Below are positions 35,259 to 43,081 of a DNA stretch of 64,000 nucleotides, piece by piece. The stretch is from positions 1,922,001 to 1,986,000 of the forward strand of contig CBDAPX010000001.1 of assembly GCA_965198725.1 (NCBI GenBank), written 5' to 3'. The position numbers and the translations under genes are program-made. This stretch comes from CBDAPX01 sp965198725 (GTDB lineage: Bacteria > Pseudomonadota > Alphaproteobacteria > Rhodobacterales > Rhodobacteraceae). The notes below the pieces were generated by a model. That model was not told where the DNA came from and did not search any database. It saw only the letters and a list, made by a program, of their open reading frames with translations. Position 1 is the first letter of the stretch, and each line of letters opens with the position of its first letter.

Positions 35259-36503
35259 ATGAAAACAAAACTATTCGCCGCAGCTGTAGCTGTTGGAATG
35301 AATTTTTCGATCGCCTTCGCAAGCGAAGAAAGCAAAACATGGGACGCGTCGCCGGAAGCTAAGCAATTTGTGCAAGACACGATCGTCATCGGCATGTTGG
35401 CCAGTCCATATGGCACGGGATGGACCGAGTATAGTCAACTGCACGAGTACTTTGAACGGGCGCGCGACAACGGCATCACAGGTCACAAGATGACCTTGGC
35501 TGCGGCGGATATGACGTTCGAGACCTTGCTGGAACAGCATTACCACTTTCGTGCCGACATGGCAGAACAGCCAGACAAGTACATCGTCGTAAACCAGACA
35601 CGGGATATCGAGGCGGCCCATATCCAAGGAAAGACCGCCGTCATTTGGAACAGCCAGACGGCGACCGTCCTAAATGGTGACCTGAAGAAAATGGCGTTGC
35701 TTAAAGACATGGGCGTCAAAAGCATCATTCTGGCCTACAACGATGTTTTTCGAACGGGTTCGGGTCAACTCTCGGCGTATAACGGGCTGGATATCGGTCT
35801 CACGCCTTGGGGCAAGTCCGTCATAGATGAGATGGTTCGCTTTGGTATTCTGCTGGATCTCAGCCATACCGGGTCGAAAACCGCCAACGACGCGATGGAC
35901 TATATGGATGAGATTTATCCGGGCGTCCCGTATGTCTATACGCATTCGGTTCCGGCAGGTCTCTATTCATCCGAGCCAGAGGCAACACTACGCGGGTGCT
36001 ATCGTGCGATCCCTGATGATGAGGCGATGCGGGCCGCCGGGTCAGGCGGCTATGTATCACCGACCTTCACCGAATGGATGATGGACGGAATTTGGCCCGA
36101 AGATATCTCGCCAAAACAGGCGGCAGATATGATCGACTATTATGTGCAATTGGTCGGGGTAGATCACGTAGGGATCGCAACAGACGACATGTTTTCAACC
36201 CAGTTGGTTGTTGATTTCGCCACCGCAAACGCCGCGATGTATGATGATGGCGGATACATGATTGATGCCTTCAACAAGGGCGCAACTGGAAACGGAGAGC
36301 TGGCCAAGATCCTGGCTGCGATCACCGACGATCTTTGGGCACGCGGCTATTCAAATGAAGATTTGGCAAAGATTTACGGCGGCAACAAAATGCGCGTTTA
36401 TGCTCAGGTCTGGGAGGGGAAACAACCAGAGCAGTTTTTGATCGAATATCCCGAACGCCTTCGTTTGCGCGAAGAACTTCGCAATGGTTTTTACAGTCGA
36501 TAA
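35259..36503 (+). CDS. Secreted M19-like membrane dipeptidase with degenerate metal site
   Basis: 414-residue protein with signal peptide ending SIAFA. It aligns by eye to renal-dipeptidase M19 enzymes: GLTPWGKSVIDEMVRFGILLDLSHTG (split motif, His203), THSV (His229), RGCYRAIPDD and VGVDHVGIATDD (Asp309/310). However, the first metal motif, usually His-x-Asp in DGHND, is replaced by VIGMLASPYG, and the bridging Glu region reads AVIWNSQTA. One metal site therefore seems lost. It could bind a single metal, use another chemistry or act non-catalytically. GGGAGGAG precedes the start. Confidence 0.8.
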   Translation: MKTKLFAAAVAVGMNFSIAFASEESKTWDASPEAKQFVQDTIVIGMLASPYGTGWTEYSQLHEYFERARDNGITGHKMTLAAADMTFETLLEQHYHFRADMAEQPDKYIVVNQTRDIEAAHIQGKTAVIWNSQTATVLNGDLKKMALLKDMGVKSIILAYNDVFRTGSGQLSAYNGLDIGLTPWGKSVIDEMVRFGILLDLSHTGSKTANDAMDYMDEIYPGVPYVYTHSVPAGLYSSEPEATLRGCYRAIPDDEAMRAAGSGGYVSPTFTEWMMDGIWPEDISPKQAADMIDYYVQLVGVDHVGIATDDMFSTQLVVDFATANAAMYDDGGYMIDAFNKGATGNGELAKILAAITDDLWARGYSNEDLAKIYGGNKMRVYAQVWEGKQPEQFLIEYPERLRLREELRNGFYSR

Positions 36504-37520
36504 GTGCGTCAAAGAATGTTGAAACAGCTGCTTTCCAGGATCGTCAGCTTTTCGTCTGCTGTCGGTGGCCACGAAGACCATGAGGGGTCAGGAAGTCGTG
36601 TTGTGCTTGGACGCGGGCGGCAACGCCGGGCAATTTTTGTCCGAGCTACGTTGGCTGTGATGTATCTTGTTGCGTGGCCGGTCGTGTCCTTTTCACAGGC
36701 GGGCCCCAATATTGATGACCTCGCAAAGGAATTGGCGAACCCCGGGGCCGCCAATGCCACTCTGAATTTTAAACTTGAACATCGGTCGTATGATGGTGAT
36801 GTACTGGGTTCGGATGACACAGAAAGCACGACCTTCACGTTCCAGCCCGTCTTTCCTTTCAAACTGTCAAACGGAAACAACCTCATTTTCCGCCCCGCAT
36901 TCGGTTATGTCGCAAATGCGCCGCGTGTTTCGAACGGGTCGATCAATGAGGTAAGTGCGTGGAACGACATCCCCTTCGATCTTTTGTATTCTTGGCAGTC
37001 GGATGCTTGGACTTTGGGCACCGGGATAGTCGGTAGTATTCCAGTGTCTTCAGACGTTTCGAGCGACAATTGGCTTTTGGGGCCCAGCTTTCTCGCTGTC
37101 CGGACGTTCGACTGGGGCGTGGCCGGCATTTTTCCGTTCCACAACGAAAAGATCGGTGGCACGGGACCGGATACGTCTATTACATCCCTTCAGTACTTCT
37201 TGTTCTACGGTTTAGGGAACGGATGGCAGATTGGTATCGGTCCGACCATTACGTACAATTGGAAAGCCCCGGATGATGAGGAGTGGACAGTTCCTTTTCA
37301 ACTCGCTGTTGCCAAGACAACCGCGATCGGCGGCCAAATCGTAAAAATGAACTTGTCGGCCGAACGAAAAGTTGTCAGGCCGGACACTTTTTCCGAAGAC
37401 TGGACAGTCAAGTTCACCGCCAGTCCCGTCACAGCAAATCCGTTTCAACGCAATCCACCTCAGCCACCGATGGATGATGTTACCCGCCAAGCGGTTTTGG
37501 CTCCAATCAGGAACAACTGA
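36504..37520 (+). CDS. Predicted outer-membrane beta-barrel (phenol-degradation MetA-like)
   Basis: Up to 338 residues. A signal sequence (VMYLVAWPVVSFSQAGPN) lies about 50 residues into the longest frame, so a start at ATG 36660 or a GTG or TTG a few tens of codons upstream is more likely than the GTG at 36504. The mature part alternates hydrophobic and polar residues with repeated Gly/aromatic turns (FYGLGNGWQIGIGPTITYNW, LAVRTFDWGVAGIF), as in the Phenol_MetA_deg/transporter-like barrels. It follows the M19 gene directly and precedes another porin by six bases. The role is inferred to be passage of the cluster's substrate. Confidence 0.65.
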   Translation: MRQRMLKQLLSRIVSFSSAVGGHEDHEGSGSRVVLGRGRQRRAIFVRATLAVMYLVAWPVVSFSQAGPNIDDLAKELANPGAANATLNFKLEHRSYDGDVLGSDDTESTTFTFQPVFPFKLSNGNNLIFRPAFGYVANAPRVSNGSINEVSAWNDIPFDLLYSWQSDAWTLGTGIVGSIPVSSDVSSDNWLLGPSFLAVRTFDWGVAGIFPFHNEKIGGTGPDTSITSLQYFLFYGLGNGWQIGIGPTITYNWKAPDDEEWTVPFQLAVAKTTAIGGQIVKMNLSAERKVVRPDTFSEDWTVKFTASPVTANPFQRNPPQPPMDDVTRQAVLAPIRNN

Positions 37521-37526
37521 ACTCTC

Positions 37527-38711
37527 ATGAACAAAGCACTATCCATTCTGTTGCTGTTGGCCATATCGCCTTTGTCGAATGCTACAGCAGATGAATTGTC
37601 CGGCCCTTCGTCCACCGCCGCAGATCTGGAACCCGGTGACGGCTTGACCGACCCGCAATTTCGTTCGGACTTTCCGCAATCTTTCGTTCCGGGATGGTTC
37701 GCATGGAAAGACGGGTTGGCAGAGCAGGGGTTTAAATTCAATTTGGATTACTTGGCCTTGGGGCAAAGCAGTTCTTCTGATCTGGGCGAAGGTGATGCAG
37801 CGGGTGGCATCCTGCGCCTTTACGGAACATGGCAGGCGACGAAGACCGGCGCGTTGACGTTCAAAGTAGAGCATCGGCATAGGTACGGCGCCGTTGCGCC
37901 GCAGTTTCTGGGCCTGGATGGCGGGGCGGTGTCCATAACGGGAACCGCCTTTAATGACAGTGGCGCGTTGCTGACCAATTTGTTTTGGACGGAACGCGCG
38001 GCAGATGGGGCTTGGACCTTTCAGGTCGGTCAGATCGATGTCACCGATTTCGTGGACATTTATGGGTTGGTGAGCCCGTACACGGCCTTTCAAAACCTGG
38101 CATTCAACACCAACCCGACCATCAACGCCCCGAACCCGGGCTTGGGGCTTGCCGGTGGTGTACGCCTTGGCCCCAATTTTTATGCCGTTGGCAGTGTCGC
38201 CGATGCGGATGCCGACCCAAGCTCACCTGGCTTTGATGTCTTTCGTGACGGCAATCTCTTCAAAAGCTTAGAGATTGGTTACACATCCGGCTTTGACCGC
38301 ATCTATTTTGACAACGTGCACCTGACGCTTTGGCATGCGGACGCTTCGGACGAGCTGGGCCGCGCCGAGGATTACGGAGCCAGTTTTTCTGCGGCATGGT
38401 TTTTGAACAATCAATGGATGCCATTTGTCAGGGGCGGCGTCGCAAAGGGTACCGCCGCGTTGTATGAAAGGTCGCTTTCCACCGGTATCGGCTATTATAG
38501 TCGCAACACCGATCTGGCCGGTTTGGGATTGAATTGGGCCGAAGCGAAGGGCATCGACGATACACAGTTTACCGCTGAAGTCTTCTATCGGTTTTCTATC
38601 TCGCCAGGTTTGCAGATTACCCCATCCATTCAGTTTATCGCCGATCCCTTGCTGGACGCGGACCAAGACAGCATCACGCTTTTGTCGCTGCGCACACGGA
38701 TTGTTTTTTGA
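37527..38711 (+). CDS. OprB-like carbohydrate-selective porin
   Basis: 394-residue outer-membrane protein with signal peptide ending PLSNATA. Hallmarks of the OprB family are a start near FKDGLAEQGFKFNLDY-like sequence, the motif NAPNPGLGLAGG, repeated aromatic strands (FDRIYFDNVHLTLWHA) and the terminal Phe required for barrel assembly (RTRIVF). OprB porins pass sugars and other small solutes. It ends the envelope cluster, followed by a 173-base gap before nuoA. The substrate is not known. Confidence 0.82.
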   Translation: MNKALSILLLLAISPLSNATADELSGPSSTAADLEPGDGLTDPQFRSDFPQSFVPGWFAWKDGLAEQGFKFNLDYLALGQSSSSDLGEGDAAGGILRLYGTWQATKTGALTFKVEHRHRYGAVAPQFLGLDGGAVSITGTAFNDSGALLTNLFWTERAADGAWTFQVGQIDVTDFVDIYGLVSPYTAFQNLAFNTNPTINAPNPGLGLAGGVRLGPNFYAVGSVADADADPSSPGFDVFRDGNLFKSLEIGYTSGFDRIYFDNVHLTLWHADASDELGRAEDYGASFSAAWFLNNQWMPFVRGGVAKGTAALYERSLSTGIGYYSRNTDLAGLGLNWAEAKGIDDTQFTAEVFYRFSISPGLQITPSIQFIADPLLDADQDSITLLSLRTRIVF

Positions 38712-38871
38712 CGCGAATTTGATCGGCATCCGGCCAGAGTATTTCGCACCTGCGGCGATTCACCAAAGCGAAAGCGACCATGGGCCGTTGACGCTATCAC
38801 CGGGCAAGGATAGACCATTTCCCAGTCAACTCGCCAATTGACTTCGCGGGGCGCTGCGCCTTGCAAAGTAT

Positions 38872-38877
38872 AAGGAG
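38872..38877 (+). promoter_or_regulatory. Ribosome-binding site that decides a TTG start for nuoA
   Basis: AAGGAG lies seven bases before TTG 38885, whereas the next ATG (38894) would be 16 bases away. The TTG also gives the LEEMLREYLPI N-terminus expected for alphaproteobacterial NuoA. Confidence 0.6.
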
Positions 38878-38884
38878 CCAGCTC

Positions 38885-39250
38885 TTGGAAGAGATGTTGC
38901 GGGAATATCTTCCCATCCTCGTGTTTCTGGCCGTCGCCATTGGCCTTGGGCTTGTGTTGATCCTGGCCGCTGTTGTGGTCGCGGTACGCAACCCCGATCC
39001 GGAAAAAGTCAGCGCCTATGAGTGCGGGTTCAACGCCTTTGATGACGCGCGGATGAAATTCGATGTTCGGTTTTACCTTGTGTCGATCCTCTTCATCATT
39101 TTCGACCTCGAGATTGCCTTTCTGTTTCCCTGGGCCGTCGGGTTTAAGTACCTCAGCGATGTCGCGTTCTGGTCCATGATGGTATTCTTGGGCGTTCTGA
39201 CCATCGGCTTTGCCTATGAGTGGAAAAAAGGAGCGTTGGAATGGGAGTGA
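38885..39250 (+). CDS. nuoA: NADH-quinone oxidoreductase subunit A
   Basis: Three-helix membrane-arm subunit of complex I, 121 residues from the TTG start. It shows SAYECGFNAFDDARMKFDVRFY (split), the invariant loop in which the Cys and acidic residues contact the quinone cavity, and FLIIFDLE-like IIFDLEIAFLFPW. It is the first gene of the nuo operon; the 173 bases before it must carry the operon promoter, although no convincing pair of -35 and -10 boxes was found. It overlaps nuoB. Confidence 0.96.
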   Translation: MEEMLREYLPILVFLAVAIGLGLVLILAAVVVAVRNPDPEKVSAYECGFNAFDDARMKFDVRFYLVSILFIIFDLEIAFLFPWAVGFKYLSDVAFWSMMVFLGVLTIGFAYEWKKGALEWE

Positions 39251-39774
39251 TGACCGGAGCCAACACCGCCGGCATGGACAAAGAGGTTGCCACACAGGCG
39301 ATCAATTCGGAATTACAGGACAAGGGGTTCCTGCTGACCTCTGTAGAGGACGTGATCAACTGGGGTCGGACCGGGTCGCTGCACTGGATGACCTTTGGTT
39401 TGGCCTGCTGTGCAGTCGAGATGATGCACACCTCGATGCCGCGCTATGACCTTGAACGCTTTGGCACCGCCCCGCGGGCCAGCCCGCGCCAGTCGGACCT
39501 GATGATCGTTGCGGGCACGCTGACCAACAAGATGGCCCCCGCGCTGCGCAAGGTCTATGACCAGATGCCAGAGCCGCGTTACGTCATCTCAATGGGCTCC
39601 TGCGCCAATGGCGGCGGGTATTACCATTACAGCTACTCTGTCGTGCGCGGATGCGACCGGATCGTGCCGGTGGATGTTTACGTGCCCGGCTGCCCGCCCA
39701 CGGCAGAGGCGCTGCTTTACGGTCTGTTGCAACTGCAACGCAAAATCCGTCGCACGGGAACGATTGTGCGCTAG
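39241..39774 (+). CDS. nuoB: NADH-quinone oxidoreductase subunit B
   Basis: Carries the terminal 4Fe-4S cluster N2 that reduces quinone. Cluster ligands are seen in LACCAVEMM, GSCANGGG and PGCPPTAE, and the quinone-site loop APRASPRQSD is intact. The ATG at 39241 has AAGGAG six bases upstream and overlaps nuoA by ten bases; an in-frame ATG at 39250 is also possible and would give the MTGANTAG N-terminus usual in this group. 177 residues. Confidence 0.96.
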   Translation: MGVMTGANTAGMDKEVATQAINSELQDKGFLLTSVEDVINWGRTGSLHWMTFGLACCAVEMMHTSMPRYDLERFGTAPRASPRQSDLMIVAGTLTNKMAPALRKVYDQMPEPRYVISMGSCANGGGYYHYSYSVVRGCDRIVPVDVYVPGCPPTAEALLYGLLQLQRKIRRTGTIVR

Positions 39775-39793
39775 GCGCGCCGGGGGTTTGGAT

Positions 39794-40399
39794 ATGACAG
39801 ACGCATTGAAAGAGCTGGGCACCTATATCGAGCTCAAACGCACCGATTGTGTGATCGGCTGGGACGTCACCCATGGTGAGCTTAACATCGACGTGACACC
39901 GTCGAACCTTGTGGATTTCGTGGATTTCCTGAAATCTGATCCGACCTGCCGGTTTTCCTCGCTGGTCGACATCACGGGGGTTGATTATCCGGACCGGCCC
40001 AAGCGGTTCGACGTTGTTTATCACCTGCTCAGCATGTACCAAAACCACCGCATTCGCCTGCGTGTGTCGGTGCGTGAAGAAGACATGGTGCCGTCTATCA
40101 TCGATGTACACCCATCCGCCAACTGGTTCGAACGCGAAGTGTTCGACATGTTCGGCATCCTGTTTTCCGGCCACCCGGATTTGCGCCGCATCCTGACCGA
40201 TTACGGGTTTCGCGGCTATCCGTTGCGCAAGGATTTCCCGACCACGGGCTATACCGAGGTGCGCTATGACGAAGAGCAAAAGCGGGTGGTCTATGAGCCT
40301 GTTTCGCTCGTTCAGGAATACCGCCAGTTTGATTTCATGAGCCCCTGGGAAGGCGCGGAATACGTGCTGCCGGGGGATGAAAAGCCGGAGGCCAAGTGA
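39794..40399 (+). CDS. nuoC: NADH-quinone oxidoreductase subunit C
   Basis: 30-kDa peripheral-arm subunit, 201 residues, here unfused to NuoD as usual in Alphaproteobacteria. The signature ERE(V)FDMFGI region is seen as WFEREVFDMFGILFSGHPDLRR followed by YPLRKDFP and the C-terminal REFDF-like YRQFDFMSPWEG (each motif read separately). The ATG follows GTTTGGATAT without a strong Shine-Dalgarno. The TGA overlaps the ATG of a 56-codon gene. Confidence 0.96.
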   Translation: MTDALKELGTYIELKRTDCVIGWDVTHGELNIDVTPSNLVDFVDFLKSDPTCRFSSLVDITGVDYPDRPKRFDVVYHLLSMYQNHRIRLRVSVREEDMVPSIIDVHPSANWFEREVFDMFGILFSGHPDLRRILTDYGFRGYPLRKDFPTTGYTEVRYDEEQKRVVYEPVSLVQEYRQFDFMSPWEGAEYVLPGDEKPEAK

Positions 40400-40569
40400 T
40401 GGAATTCATCCTGTGGATCTTGATGGCCTCAACTGCCATTCCGATGCTGAAACTGTTGCCGCATTTCGGGATCAACAAATACTGGGCTGCCGTTTGTATC
40501 ATCCCGCTTGGGGTCGCCGGTCTGATCTGGTGGATGGGCGTGAAGCTGCAAGAATTGGAGCAGCGGTGA
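40399..40569 (+). CDS. Two-helix small membrane protein inside the nuo operon
   Basis: 56-residue protein starting MEFILWILMASTAIPML and ending KLQELEQR. Two hydrophobic helices (about 3-18 and 29-49) are separated by the short polar turn PHFGINKYW. Its ATG overlaps the nuoC stop as TGATG, which is strong evidence for translation. No family is recognised. It could be an assembly factor or extra membrane subunit of complex I, or a neutral operon passenger. Confidence 0.65.
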   Translation: MEFILWILMASTAIPMLKLLPHFGINKYWAAVCIIPLGVAGLIWWMGVKLQELEQR

Positions 40570-40599
40570 TGTGGTGTGTTCAAAACAAGGAGGCAACCG

Positions 40600-40983
40600 A
40601 TGGGCGGGAGATCTAACGACTTGTCAGATCTGCAAGCTGCTGCCGTTGCCTATAGCGAAGCGGTATATTTCGCGCGTGCCGACGTTTTTGAAGACCTGTG
40701 TCACGAGCGTTTTCAGATGACGATGGTGGAAGGTGGCGAAACCACCTTCTGGGATAAAGCATCCTACTTGGAACGGGTGCGCGGTCGGGACCCGTTCCCG
40801 GCGCCGGCGGGTTATGAAATCAAAGGGATGGATGCCGCAGGTGGCGAGATTGCGCGTGTTCATCTGACGGTGGATGTGCCGCCGCTGCGCTATGAAGACC
40901 ATCTGGGTTTCATCAAGACAGATGGCGGCTGGAAACTTTTGACCAAGGTGTTCCGGACGGCGGAACGATTGGACGAGGAGTAA
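40600..40983 (+). CDS. NTF2-like (lumazine-binding-like) protein
   Basis: 127-residue alpha+beta protein with the layout of the NTF2/SnoaL superfamily: helix AAAVAYSEAVYFARADVF, central strands, and the C-terminal YEDHLGFIKTDGGWKLLTKVF pattern shared with putative lumazine-binding members. The pocket may bind a small ligand. AAGGAGG six bases upstream selects ATG 40600 over an earlier GTG. It sits between the 56-residue membrane protein and nuoD, on the same transcript. Confidence 0.72.
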   Translation: MGGRSNDLSDLQAAAVAYSEAVYFARADVFEDLCHERFQMTMVEGGETTFWDKASYLERVRGRDPFPAPAGYEIKGMDAAGGEIARVHLTVDVPPLRYEDHLGFIKTDGGWKLLTKVFRTAERLDEE

Positions 40984-40987
40984 GACG

Positions 40988-42205
40988 ATGATGGACGGCT
41001 CCAAAGGTTTTGAAGACGCCCTGACCGGCGAACAGAAGATCCGGAATTTCAACATCAACTTCGGGCCTCAGCACCCGGCGGCGCACGGTGTTTTGCGGTT
41101 GGTGTTGGAACTCGATGGCGAGATCGTGGAACGGTGTGACCCGCATATCGGACTGCTACATCGTGGCACCGAAAAGCTGATGGAAAGCCGGACCTATCTG
41201 CAAAACCTGCCCTATTTCGACCGGCTGGATTATGTAGCGCCGATGAACCAGGAACACGCCTGGTGTCTGGCCATTGAAAAGCTGACCGGGGTCGAGGTGC
41301 CGCGCCGCGCGTCGCTGATCCGGGTGCTATATTCCGAAATTGGCCGTGTTCTGAACCACCTTTTGAACGTCACAACGCAGGCGATGGATGTGGGCGCGCT
41401 GACCCCGCCGCTTTGGGGGTTCGAAGAGCGTGAAAAGCTGATGATCTTTTACGAACGCGCTTGCGGGGCGCGTTTGCATGCGGCCTATTTCCGCCCCGGC
41501 GGCGTTCACCAGGATCTGCCGGATGCCTTGCTCGACGATATCGAGGAATGGGCGGCCCATTTCCCGAACGTTTTGGACGATATCGACGGGCTTTTGACCG
41601 AGAACCGGATTTTCAAGCAGCGCAACGCCGATATTGGCATCGTGACCGAAGACGACATCCTGCAATATGGCTTTTCCGGCGTCATGGTGCGCGGGTCGGG
41701 TCTGGCATGGGACCTGCGCCGGGCGCAGCCCTATGAATGTTATGACGAGTTTGAGTTCCAGATCCCCGTCGGCAAGAACGGTGATTGCTATGACCGGTAT
41801 CTCGTCCGTATGGAAGAGATGCGTCAGTCGGTGTCGATCATCAAACAGGCCATCGCAAAGCTGCGCGAAGAGCCGGGCGATGTTTTGGCACGCGGGAAGA
41901 TCACGCCGCCGAAACGGTCGGACATGAAATCCTCGATGGAGGCGTTGATCCATCATTTCAAACTTTACACCGAAGGGTTCCACGTGCCTGCGGGTGAAGT
42001 TTACTGCGCTGTCGAAGCGCCAAAAGGCGAGTTTGGCGTCTACCTTGTGGCCGATGGCACCAACAAGCCATACCGCGCCAAATTGCGCGCGCCGGGGTTC
42101 CTGCACCTGCAGGCGATGGAACATATGTGCAACGGCCACCAACTGGCCGATGTCGCCGCGATCATCGGGACCATGGACGTGGTGTTCGGAGAAATTGACC
42201 GTTGA
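40988..42205 (+). CDS. nuoD: NADH-quinone oxidoreductase subunit D
   Basis: 49-kDa subunit forming the quinone-binding cavity with NuoB, 405 residues. Diagnostic segments are NFGPQHPAAHGV with the quinone-site His, HIGLLHRGTEKL, RADYLAP-like RLDYVAPMNQEH, and the C-terminal GTMDVVFGEIDR. Two ATGs (40988 and 40991) share GAGGAG upstream. Its TGA overlaps the start of the next small lipoprotein gene. Confidence 0.97.
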   Translation: MMDGSKGFEDALTGEQKIRNFNINFGPQHPAAHGVLRLVLELDGEIVERCDPHIGLLHRGTEKLMESRTYLQNLPYFDRLDYVAPMNQEHAWCLAIEKLTGVEVPRRASLIRVLYSEIGRVLNHLLNVTTQAMDVGALTPPLWGFEEREKLMIFYERACGARLHAAYFRPGGVHQDLPDALLDDIEEWAAHFPNVLDDIDGLLTENRIFKQRNADIGIVTEDDILQYGFSGVMVRGSGLAWDLRRAQPYECYDEFEFQIPVGKNGDCYDRYLVRMEEMRQSVSIIKQAIAKLREEPGDVLARGKITPPKRSDMKSSMEALIHHFKLYTEGFHVPAGEVYCAVEAPKGEFGVYLVADGTNKPYRAKLRAPGFLHLQAMEHMCNGHQLADVAAIIGTMDVVFGEIDR

Positions 42206-42519
42206 AGATTGTGAAGACCAAGAATTCCCTACTGGCAATGGTTGCAGCCCTGACATTAGTCGCGGCCTGCGATGAATCCGCGACGCTGACGTCACAAACC
42301 GGGGTGACCAGTGAAAACCGACAGGATTACCTTTTTGCTTTGGCCAGCGTCGGCTGTGTTCTGAACGACCAACGCCAATATGGCGCGGTGGAATTTCAGG
42401 CGGATCTGACGCGCGAACAAATGCTCGAGATTACCGCCTATTACTTGCGCCGCGGGCAAGCAGAGCGGATCCCCGATACCGAAGCCGTCCGGATCACAAC
42501 CGGCCCGTGCAAGGCGTAA
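42202..42519 (+). CDS. Small lipoprotein in the nuo operon
   Basis: About 105 residues with a lipid-attachment site ALTLVAACDES and a mature part containing two further cysteines (SVGCVLND, TTGPCKA). It would be anchored in the envelope. The start is either the TTG at 42202, overlapping the nuoD stop, or the GTG at 42211, which gives a more normal signal peptide. No family is recognised. It lies between nuoD and a single-helix protein. Confidence 0.65.
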   Translation: MKIVKTKNSLLAMVAALTLVAACDESATLTSQTGVTSENRQDYLFALASVGCVLNDQRQYGAVEFQADLTREQMLEITAYYLRRGQAERIPDTEAVRITTGPCKA

Positions 42520-42529
42520 GGCAGATGAC

Positions 42530-43081
42530 ATGACCGACGCCAAAACCCAGCGCTCAACCTCGAATGTCCTGCTGGCCGGCTCAACGCTGGTCGCTGCCCT
42601 ATTTGTGGCAGTGCAGGCATGGTACGCGCGGGTCGCCTTTGTCGAGGCGTCGGAAACCCGGCTTTTGGAAAAAAAGCTTGAGCTCTGTTTCGAGAATTTT
42701 GATGCGGCGGCCAATTTGGATGCCGCCTTGCGCAGTGCCGCCCCGGAAATGGGGATTGAGGATCAGTGGCCACCGGTCATCGTGGTCGAAGACCCGATTG
42801 CCTTGCGTCGGGTGCAAGGGCAGGTGGTGCCACGATTGAATGCTTTGGAATCCGGACTGGCCAAGGCTTCGATCCTTGGTGATCTCGACAAACACCGGGC
42901 GTATCTGTCGCAAGAGTTGCGCGGATTGTCCAAGCGTCTGTTGGACATTGCGCCATCCCGGATTGGCCAAGACAAAATGGACACGGAAATTGACGCGGTC
43001 TTTGCCACGTTAAGCGAATTTTTGGGTGCGCAGTACTCGGTATTCACCGGCTGCCGCCTGGTTGCGGAAGGAAAAGCCTGA
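42530..43081 (+). CDS. Single-helix membrane-anchored hypothetical protein
   Basis: 183-residue protein with one N-terminal transmembrane helix (VLLAGSTLVAALFVAVQAWY) and a long cytoplasmic or periplasmic helical region rich in Leu, Glu and Ala (LEKKLELCFENFDAAANL, ALESGLAKASILGDLDKH). It could form a coiled coil. Its stop overlaps the nuoE start (TGATG). No family is recognised; it is one of several nuo-embedded genes. Confidence 0.65.
   Translation: MTDAKTQRSTSNVLLAGSTLVAALFVAVQAWYARVAFVEASETRLLEKKLELCFENFDAAANLDAALRSAAPEMGIEDQWPPVIVVEDPIALRRVQGQVVPRLNALESGLAKASILGDLDKHRAYLSQELRGLSKRLLDIAPSRIGQDKMDTEIDAVFATLSEFLGAQYSVFTGCRLVAEGKA

Noticed and set aside
38788..38816. TTGACG with a weak -10 (TAGACC) upstream of nuoA
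   Set aside because: The -10 match is poor, and other TTGACT-like boxes nearby have wrong spacing, so no promoter is called.
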